Virus record (IMG/VR): IMGVR_UViG_3300048832_000151
Span: 1 to 34,237 of that record
Source of the DNA: a virus
Length of the DNA stretch: 34,237 bases
Direction: 5' to 3' (one strand)
Shown here: positions 29,328 through 34,237 of the stretch, one piece after another
Numbering within the stretch: position 1 is the stretch's first letter
Layout: every line of letters starts with the position of its first letter
Program-made: the position numbers and the translations under genes
Notes under the pieces: generated by a model
Database searches by the model: none
The model's input: the letters and a program-made list of their open reading frames with translations, nothing else
What the model was told of the DNA's origin: nothing

Positions 29328-30295
29328 CAGACGGACTCCGTGGATGTGAGCATGTCGGCGGTGATGCCGTGCCGGCGGGCGAGGCCCTGGAGTTGGGTCA
29401 GCGCATATTTCTTGATGAGCCGGCGGCCCATGCGGAGCGCCTTCTCGGAGGTGTCCGGATCATTGATGGCAGCCGTGGCCCAATGGCCGCGCTCGCTGTC
29501 GGATTTGCTCCAACCTTTTCCGTTGGAAATCGAGGCCCTGTCGGTGTCGGCGGCGGTCAAATAGACGAGGCAGTCACGGACGAAATCGTCGGTGAGAAGA
29601 CAGTTCGCGTGGGCGTTCTCGGCGGCCTCTTCCATCGAAAATTCGGTGGCGCGCTTCTTCGCGCGGGCCAGCCTGTCGTTGATCTTGTCGGCATCATCGA
29701 AGGTTATGACGCTGCAGGTGTCGAATTTGCCGAGGATGTCAAATCCAACCAAGGCCAACCCGTGCCTATAGATCGCGTCTGAAACCCGCTCAAAAAGCGC
29801 CGCCCGCTCGGAAGGAGAGAGCTCAGCGTTCGCGCGGCGGCGCTTCGCCTCTTCGGCGAGCTTCACGCCTTTCGCGATGTAAGCCGTCTTGCAGATCACG
29901 TCGATCCACCGAGTCAACACCGGATGCGGGCCGAATTTGATGGCCTCGGTGGCGCATTCGACATCCTGAACGATCAGGAACTCGCAAATGTCCTGGAGCG
30001 TGTCTTCAAGGCGTTTGTGCGCGGCCACATCGGCCTCGGCATCGGTCCGCCACCGCTGGCCGCCGTCGTACCGGGGGCGCCAGCGGACGCGCCACGCTCC
30101 GTAGCCGTCCGCGTCGAAGACGGACACACCGATATTGTAGAGGGCCTGCTTTTGCGGGCGGTAATAGCGCCAAAACAACTGCGACGCCTCGCCGACCATT
30201 TCGTCGTCAACGCGTCCGTACGATTTCGTCTGCGTGACCTTCCCGCTCCACGTCACGCCCGGCAACGTCGGCGGCTGTTTCGTTTGGGTCGGCAT
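29327..30295 (-). CDS. Unknown early-region protein, 322 residues
   Basis: The start used is the ATG at 30295 (MPTQTKQPPTLPGVTWSGKV), with GGAAG about 9 nt upstream; longer frames in this direction cross the preceding HTH gene and lack a start. The protein is mixed alpha/beta: an aromatic N-terminal part (ASQLFWRYYRPQKQALYN, GAWRVRWRPRYDGGQRW), a helical middle (SPSERAALFERVSDAIYR) and a C-terminal helix ending LARRHGITADMLT. No motif is recognised. Its place among HTH and nuclease genes suggests an early DNA-related or takeover function, but this is not shown. It is coupled to the small HTH gene after it. Confidence 0.55.
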   Translation of the reverse strand: MPTQTKQPPTLPGVTWSGKVTQTKSYGRVDDEMVGEASQLFWRYYRPQKQALYNIGVSVFDADGYGAWRVRWRPRYDGGQRWRTDAEADVAAHKRLEDTLQDICEFLIVQDVECATEAIKFGPHPVLTRWIDVICKTAYIAKGVKLAEEAKRRRANAELSPSERAALFERVSDAIYRHGLALVGFDILGKFDTCSVITFDDADKINDRLARAKKRATEFSMEEAAENAHANCLLTDDFVRDCLVYLTAADTDRASISNGKGWSKSDSERGHWATAAINDPDTSEKALRMGRRLIKKYALTQLQGLARRHGITADMLTSTESV

Positions 30296-30390
30296 CTTCG
30301 CGGCTTCCGGCTGGTGATCTTGTGATTTTGCCCGCCGCCGGATCTGGTTGAGTCCGGCGGCGGGGAGGATCGTGGTGGTGGTCCGGCAGG

Positions 30391-30828
30391 TCAGCCGGCG
30401 GACGACGCCGCAGGTCCATCGTCGGACGGCGGCGGCGCGGGGCGGCGGCGGGTCCACGCCTTTCTGGGCGGGAGGCCGGCCTTCCTGGCGAGCCCGCAGA
30501 CGGTGCCTTTCGTGACGCCGTAGGCCGTAGCGATATCCTCGACGAGTCCGCCGGCCTCGTACTCGGCGACGATGGCGTCGCGCGTGGCCATCGAGGTGAC
30601 GTTGCGGCGGATGATCGGGCCGGAGGTGGACCCGCCGTCGTCGTGGATCGACGCCTCGTAGACACCGGAAATCGCGCGGGGAGACAGGATCTCGACGACG
30701 TGGCGCCCGGGCCAGAGGAGATGGCCGATGAAATCGGCAACGACGTCTCCCGGAGGGACCGCGGCCCACGGCGGGAGGGCGATGGTCTTCTCGACGGAGT
30801 CGTCAATGCGGTAGGTGATCTCGGTCAT
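30391..30828 (-). CDS. GcrA-like helix-turn-helix protein
   Basis: This 145-residue protein overlaps the previous gene by one base (TGATG). Residues 1-75 are a beta-rich domain (ITYRIDDSVEKTIALPPWAA, RHVVEILSPRAISGVYEASI). Residues about 80-120 (MATRDAIVAEYEAGGLVEDI, then ATAYGVTKGTVCGLARKAGL) match the N-terminal HTH of GcrA, the alphaproteobacterial cell-cycle regulator that binds sigma-70 and methylated DNA. The basic, proline-rich tail is disordered. Phage copies of such domains may redirect host transcription. GcrA-type function is inference from the motif only. Confidence 0.55.
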   Translation of the reverse strand: MTEITYRIDDSVEKTIALPPWAAVPPGDVVADFIGHLLWPGRHVVEILSPRAISGVYEASIHDDGGSTSGPIIRRNVTSMATRDAIVAEYEAGGLVEDIATAYGVTKGTVCGLARKAGLPPRKAWTRRRPAPPPSDDGPAASSAG

Positions 30829-31292
30829 CAGGCGGCCCTCTTGCTGGTGTTCCGGCGGTTCCGACGACGGAGTCCGTGAGCGATCGCCACCTCAGAAACG
30901 GTGGTGTCGCTCACGCCAAGGGCGGTGGCGATCTCTCCAATCCGCTCTCCGGACGCGTACTTCCTCAGGATGGCGAGCCGCTGCGAGTTGGTGAGCTTCC
31001 TCCAACCGCGCGTGGACTTCCTGGTCCGCTTGACGGCGGGCTCGGTCGAGTAGGTCGTCGTCGTGGGCGCGGAGGCGGTCGACGGCGCCGGGGGCTGCGT
31101 GGCGGTGGCGGAGAAGAGGTCGCGGGCCGGCGGCGGCGTGACGTAGCCGTCGTTGAGCGGGTGGAAGATGCGGACGCGGCGGGGCTCCGACGGCAGCTTC
31201 CCAACGACGATAGCCGGCGCGGGGGCCGGGGGGGTGATCGGCTGCTTCCGGTACCCGGAGAACAGCCACAAAATGGCTTCCTGCAGTCTCAT
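30828..31292 (-). CDS. HTH protein with proline-rich linker
   Basis: The start used is the ATG at 31292 (MRLQEAILWLFSGYRKQPIT), with AAGGA 8 nt upstream; 154 residues. An N-terminal helix is followed by a Pro/Ala/Thr-rich region (about 20-95), then a C-terminal helix-turn-helix: LTNSQRLAILRKYASGERIG, then EIATALGVSDTTVSEVAIAH, with an Arg-rich end. It heads a pair with the GcrA-like gene (1-bp overlap). A transcription-regulator role is likely; no ligand or peptidase domain. Confidence 0.55.
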   Translation of the reverse strand: MRLQEAILWLFSGYRKQPITPPAPAPAIVVGKLPSEPRRVRIFHPLNDGYVTPPPARDLFSATATQPPAPSTASAPTTTTYSTEPAVKRTRKSTRGWRKLTNSQRLAILRKYASGERIGEIATALGVSDTTVSEVAIAHGLRRRNRRNTSKRAA

Positions 31293-31392
31293 GTGAGTTG
31301 TTCCTTGCCAGCCGGGGGGAATCTGGCGGGTTACGTCCCGGCTCGCGCCCTCGACGTAGACGTCGTCAAGGGCGCTGGTCGGGGCGACGCCG

Positions 31393-31719
31393 TCAGGCGG
31401 CGGGGTGCCAAATCTTGGACAGCGGCAGGACCGGACGGCGGCCCTTGTTGGCGACGTCGGGGAGATCCCAGCCGCGGCTGGTGTAGTACTCGGCCCTGTC
31501 GACGATCTTGAACCCACCGTTCTCCCCGCTGACCAGCAGCCGGTCCTGGTCCCAGGACCAGATGCGGTCGGTATTCGGCGGCTCGTAACCGCCGAACGTC
31601 GGCAACGCCGCGATGTCGACGCCGAGGTCGTAGAGGTCCTTGTCTCTCGCGGCGTCGAGGGCGTTGGCCAACCCGTCGAGGGAGGTGGCCTTCATGATGG
31701 AGCGTCTGGTCTTGGTCAT
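31393..31719 (-). CDS. Unknown small early protein
   Basis: This 108-residue protein is taken from the ATG at 31719 (MTKTRRSIMKATSLDGLANA) because GGAGGA lies about 7 nt upstream; a second ATG eight codons in is possible. It contains LYDLGVDIAALPTFGGYEPP, TDRIWSWDQDRLLVSGENGG and RAEYYTSRGWDLPDVANKGR, a compact alpha/beta protein rich in Trp. No family is recognised. It is probably the first gene of the leftward early operon, about 70 bp downstream of the repeat-bearing region at 31782-31810. Confidence 0.5.
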   Translation of the reverse strand: MTKTRRSIMKATSLDGLANALDAARDKDLYDLGVDIAALPTFGGYEPPNTDRIWSWDQDRLLVSGENGGFKIVDRAEYYTSRGWDLPDVANKGRRPVLPLSKIWHPAA

Positions 31720-31781
31720 CTGCAGTCTCCTCCGGCTGTCCGCTGCCGGGCGCGTCCGCGTGGTCATCACGCTGGGTAAAA

Positions 31782-31810
31782 TAGTCAATCTGATTTTGTT
31801 GGTAGTCAAT
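31782..31810 (-). promoter_or_regulatory. Repeated TAGTCAAT, candidate promoter/operator of early operon
   Basis: TAGTCAAT occurs at 31782-31789 and 31803-31810, 21 bp apart. On the minus strand each contains TTGACT, a good -35, followed by AT-rich sequence, though the -10 is weak. The site is 63 bp upstream of the start at 31719 in an otherwise gene-free stretch (31720-32086). Two same-face sites suit co-operative repressor binding. Confidence 0.4.
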
Positions 31811-31897
31811 ACGAAAGTCATGCTGCCCAAATCCCGACATATTTGCCGCAAACGACCTTCGAGGAAATCCCGTGACCTGCCGCTATCCTCCGCTTCC

Positions 31898-31916
31898 GCT
31901 TGAACGCTGTTCAAGC
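31898..31916. promoter_or_regulatory. 19-bp inverted repeat, candidate operator
   Basis: GCTTGAAC (31898-31905) and GTTCAAGC (31909-31916) are perfect arms around GCT, in the gap between the early operon start and the nuclease gene that ends at 32087. The rest of 31720-32086 shows no gene. Confidence 0.45.
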
Positions 31917-32086
31917 CCGATGAATCCTTGCGCCACAACAACTGCGGCGATTTCCGACGGGATTGGCGAGAACTATTGCAGACGATGAATCCCACAGGTA
32001 ATCGTCCGTCCGCGGTCGAGCTGACGGGATAGAGACGGGATTTGTGTCGGGGGTCGGTCTGTGGTGGTGCGCCGGCTGGCGGGGTC

Positions 32087-32542
32087 TTATCCGATGGCGC
32101 CCCAAGCCCGGAGGACGGCGAGGGCTTCGTCGACACCGTGGGCGACGGCGCGCGGGCACGGGGGAGGCAGGGAGGCCAGCCAGGCGGTTTGGGCGGGCGA
32201 TAGGCGGCCAAGGGCGCGGCCTGTCGTCGAGCGCTCACGCTTCAATTCGAGGGCGTGCAGGACGCCTTCCGGCGAGATCAGGATGATGTCGCTGATCCCG
32301 GCGACCATCCCCTGCTGTTTGAGCCTTCGCTGCTGCCGGTGCGACCTCTGGCCCTGCGATGGCGTCGACCACCAAATCCACCCTGGCCGCAGGCACAGCC
32401 GCAGCACCTCTGCGACGGCGGCATGCACCGGGTCCTCGTGGCTCTCCATCCGCCGCCGTGGCCTCGGTGGATTCGGCAGGACCGATTTCTGAGCGGCCCC
32501 GACGGATTTCCGAGATGTGAGCCAGGAGGACGGCCAGCCCAT
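32087..32542 (-). CDS. VRR-NUC domain nuclease
   Basis: The frame has 151 codons from an ATG at 32542, 5 bp after the exonuclease stop; an ATG at 32449 (MESHEDPVHAAVAEV) right before the domain is an alternative. Neither has a good ribosome-binding site. The VRR-NUC (PD-D/E-x-K) core is clear: Gln/Gly/Arg-rich helix, GISD with Asp85, ALELK with Glu99 and Lys101, then LSPAQTAWLASL. Phage members are structure-specific endonucleases, some resolving Holliday-type junctions. Next to a DEDD exonuclease it probably serves replication, recombination or host DNA breakdown. Confidence 0.75.
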   Translation of the reverse strand: MGWPSSWLTSRKSVGAAQKSVLPNPPRPRRRMESHEDPVHAAVAEVLRLCLRPGWIWWSTPSQGQRSHRQQRRLKQQGMVAGISDIILISPEGVLHALELKRERSTTGRALGRLSPAQTAWLASLPPPCPRAVAHGVDEALAVLRAWGAIG

Positions 32543-32547
32543 CGACG

Positions 32548-33612
32548 TCAGGCCGCAGCGGGGGTGGGGACGGTGGCGAGCAGGTCGTCGAGGGGGTCGG
32601 AGTCGGGGGGGGTCGAGAGGTCGGCAGGCGGGGCGGCTTGAGCCGATACAGGCTCATTTTCGACGGAGTGAGCCGGATGAGGCTCAGTGCCGGCGTCGGC
32701 GACGGTCGATAAAATGTCGGACGCAGCAGACGACTGGACGAGACCGGTTGAGATGCGCAGCGCCTCGATATCGGAGGAGAGCGGGTCGAGGAACTGGATC
32801 CGGCGGTGGACGGATCGGACGAGCCTGACATCATCACCGTTATAGTAACTGACGAGGTCGAGGCGACCGGAAGCGACGAGTCCGGCGACATCAGATCCCT
32901 TGGTCGGTGGGACTGGGATGCGGAGCTTGGCGGCGAGGCGTTTGAGGCCGATCCTTCCATTCTTGCCGCTGAACGCCACCATCGTGTCAACAGCATCCTT
33001 GCTCCACGGCGCCGGGTCGACCGGCCACCAGGTCGGCGGGCGGACACCGAGGATGATGCTGCGCTGCCGGAGAAGCGGAAGATCGAATCCGATGATGTTG
33101 TGCCCGACCGGTATGGCAGATCGGCTCTCTCCGGCGGCGTCGGAAATTGCACCCCAAAACGCCTCCAGCAGCCTCTCTTCGGCGCGCACGAGACACTCAA
33201 AACCGAGGTTGCGGATATCGATTACCTCATTGCTGGTGTCGATAAATTGTCCGACGTGGGCGGCGACAACCTCACCCTCTCCGACGGCGAGCGCCAACGA
33301 AACGACATGCGCGTCACACGTTGACAGCGCCGTTGCCTTGACCGCTTCAGAGAATGCGTCTTCCGCTTTTCGAATTCTCTCTTCCAGATCCGCTTGAGCG
33401 CGAAGCTTTCGAGCCTCAATGTCTTGCTGGATTTTGATCGGATCGCGAAGGTTAGCCGCCGGGCGGATTTCCGGAAGGACGGCGTTGTTGGCGGGGTGGA
33501 GGTGTTTTTCGGCGATCTCGTCGAAGACCGCCGGGTCGCGCGACGGGATCGTCTCGGCGTCGATGTACAAAAACGGCAGGTCGGCTGGTTCGTCGCGGCG
33601 AAAGGCGGGCAT
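32548..33612 (-). CDS. DEDD-family 3'-5' exonuclease
   Basis: This 354-residue protein has the DnaQ/PolB-exonuclease motifs: Exo I YIDAET (Asp18, Glu20), Exo II GHNIIGFDLPLL (Asp177) and Exo III SYYNGDDVRLV (Tyr257, Asp261), so it is of the DEDDy type. Residues about 60-95 are an extra charged helix inserted between Exo I and II, and 310-354 are a disordered Pro/Asp-rich tail. No polymerase domain is attached. It acts on single strands or 3' ends in phage replication or recombination. The ATG has GGAG about 9 nt upstream. The VRR-NUC nuclease follows directly. Confidence 0.78.
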   Translation of the reverse strand: MPAFRRDEPADLPFLYIDAETIPSRDPAVFDEIAEKHLHPANNAVLPEIRPAANLRDPIKIQQDIEARKLRAQADLEERIRKAEDAFSEAVKATALSTCDAHVVSLALAVGEGEVVAAHVGQFIDTSNEVIDIRNLGFECLVRAEERLLEAFWGAISDAAGESRSAIPVGHNIIGFDLPLLRQRSIILGVRPPTWWPVDPAPWSKDAVDTMVAFSGKNGRIGLKRLAAKLRIPVPPTKGSDVAGLVASGRLDLVSYYNGDDVRLVRSVHRRIQFLDPLSSDIEALRISTGLVQSSAASDILSTVADAGTEPHPAHSVENEPVSAQAAPPADLSTPPDSDPLDDLLATVPTPAAA

Positions 33613-33648
33613 GGCGGTCGTCTCCGGCTGTGGGTGGCGGAGACATGA

Positions 33649-33951
33649 TTATGTGGGGTTGGCCGGCAAGCCGTGATCGGAATTCGTCGCGGAAGTCCTG
33701 CGGGCGCGGCGACGGGCAGTCAGGAGTACGTAGCGCGTCTGTTCAGGATGGAATCCGAGAGCGTGCAGCCGGTCGAACATGCCGTTGAGGATTTCTACGG
33801 CTCCTGGCGCAGCCAGGACCTCTGGCGGAGCCTCGGCGACAGCGTCGAGCAGCGCCCTGGCGACGTGTACCGGCTCAGGCCGCCCGAGTTCGGCACCACG
33901 GCGCCTCCATGCCCGCGTCCTCAGTCTCGATGATTTACTGGAACCGGCCAT
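33649..33951 (-). CDS. Unknown small early protein, 100 residues
   Basis: The ATG has GGGAGA 8 nt upstream. The sequence is basic at both ends (SSKSSRLRTRAWRRRGAEL, TARRRARRTSATNSD) with a helical middle (VARALLDAVAEAPPEVLAAP, ILNGMFDRLHALGFHPEQTR). It may bind nucleic acid or a partner protein. It is the first gene of the leftward nuclease operon. No family recognised. Confidence 0.5.
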   Translation of the reverse strand: MAGSSKSSRLRTRAWRRRGAELGRPEPVHVARALLDAVAEAPPEVLAAPGAVEILNGMFDRLHALGFHPEQTRYVLLTARRRARRTSATNSDHGLPANPT

Positions 33952-33964
33952 GCGCTGTTCTCCC

Positions 33965-34140
33965 GCAGGATCCTACCCATGCGTCATGGTCCTATGGGAT
34001 CCTGCAAGAGACGAGCTGCGGGTCGACGGCAGCACCGTGCGGGACGGCTCTTGCCGTCACGTCACGGTGCGTGTTCCAATGAATAGCACCATAATACCAC
34101 TTCCTTTCTTCCTTCTTCTTCTAACGTAGATCTCTACGTT
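33965..34140. promoter_or_regulatory. Three inverted repeats upstream of the nuclease operon
   Basis: GCAGGATCC (33965-33973) with GGATCCTGC (33997-34005). GCACCGTG (34032-34039) with CACGGTGC (34063-34070), enclosing ACGGC-TCTT-GCCGT (34044-34057). AACGTAGA (34123-34130) with TCTACGTT (34133-34140). No T-tract follows, so they are not ordinary terminators. The stretch holds no gene and would be the leader or control region of the operon starting at 33951. Confidence 0.45.
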
Positions 34141-34162
34141 CTAGGCCGTGGTGACGATTTAA

Positions 34163-34237
34163 CTATTTGAGCCAGATGGCGATGGCGGCGAGTTTGACGA
34201 AGCCCATGAAGGTGGCGAGCAGCTTGTCGTAGCGGGT
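34163..34237 (-). mobile_element. IS5-family transposase, C-terminal end
   Basis: The last 24 codons and TAG of a leftward gene are present: TRYDKLLATFMGFVKLAAIAIWLK. This is the conserved C-terminus of IS5-family transposases, where R-Y-D-K-L-x-x-x-F precedes a hydrophobic end. The rest lies beyond the window. A CTAG at 34141-34144 just outside is the kind of short target duplicated by IS5-type elements, so the element end may be near 34145, but the terminal inverted repeat cannot be checked. Confidence 0.75.

Overview
The window is most of a temperate siphovirus-type prophage in a GC-rich alphaproteobacterium. The assignment rests on a lambda-like head module, a long tail tape-measure gene, a lysis cassette, an alphaproteobacterial-type LexA box (GTTC-N7-GTTC) and a GcrA-like helix-turn-helix. 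I cannot name the species. Neither prophage end is proven, and no integrase or CI-type repressor gene is visible.

Layout. 1-475: the 5' part of a leftward gene that may be ImuA-like, with a LexA box in its divergent upstream region. 476-3053: accessory genes, including a rightward trio (ParB-like protein, small HTH protein, disordered protein) that runs against the late operon and has its own promoter. 3125-5428 (leftward): lysis region with a coiled-coil membrane protein, an M15 endolysin with a C-terminal membrane segment, Rz-like and Rz1-like spanins and a DUF5664 nucleotide-pyrophosphohydrolase-like protein. 5550-14297: tail module. 14309-17577: neck and completion genes interrupted by a tail fibre and its partner. 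17663-25568: head module (capsid, decoration protein, S49 protease with nested scaffold, portal, gpW-like protein, GpA-type large terminase, small terminase).

25704-27300 is a low-GC accessory zone with a morphogenesis-like gene, a rightward 46-codon gene with tandem terminators, and an AT-rich repeat region. 27303-33951 is the leftward early region: several small HTH proteins, unknown proteins, a VRR-NUC nuclease and a DEDD 3'-5' exonuclease. The right edge holds the last 24 codons of an IS5-family transposase.

Two late or early genes look damaged or recoded. The capsid gene appears to need a -1 shift to join its well-placed ATG to the body of the protein, and a coiled-coil gene at 28003-28482 has an in-frame amber at codon 11. 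Either may be a real lesion, recoding or a sequence error, so it is unclear whether this prophage is intact. The strongest leads for new biology are the opposite-strand cassettes at 1534-3053 and 26755-27040, and GTGGAAA words repeated at 21-bp spacing in two different genes.
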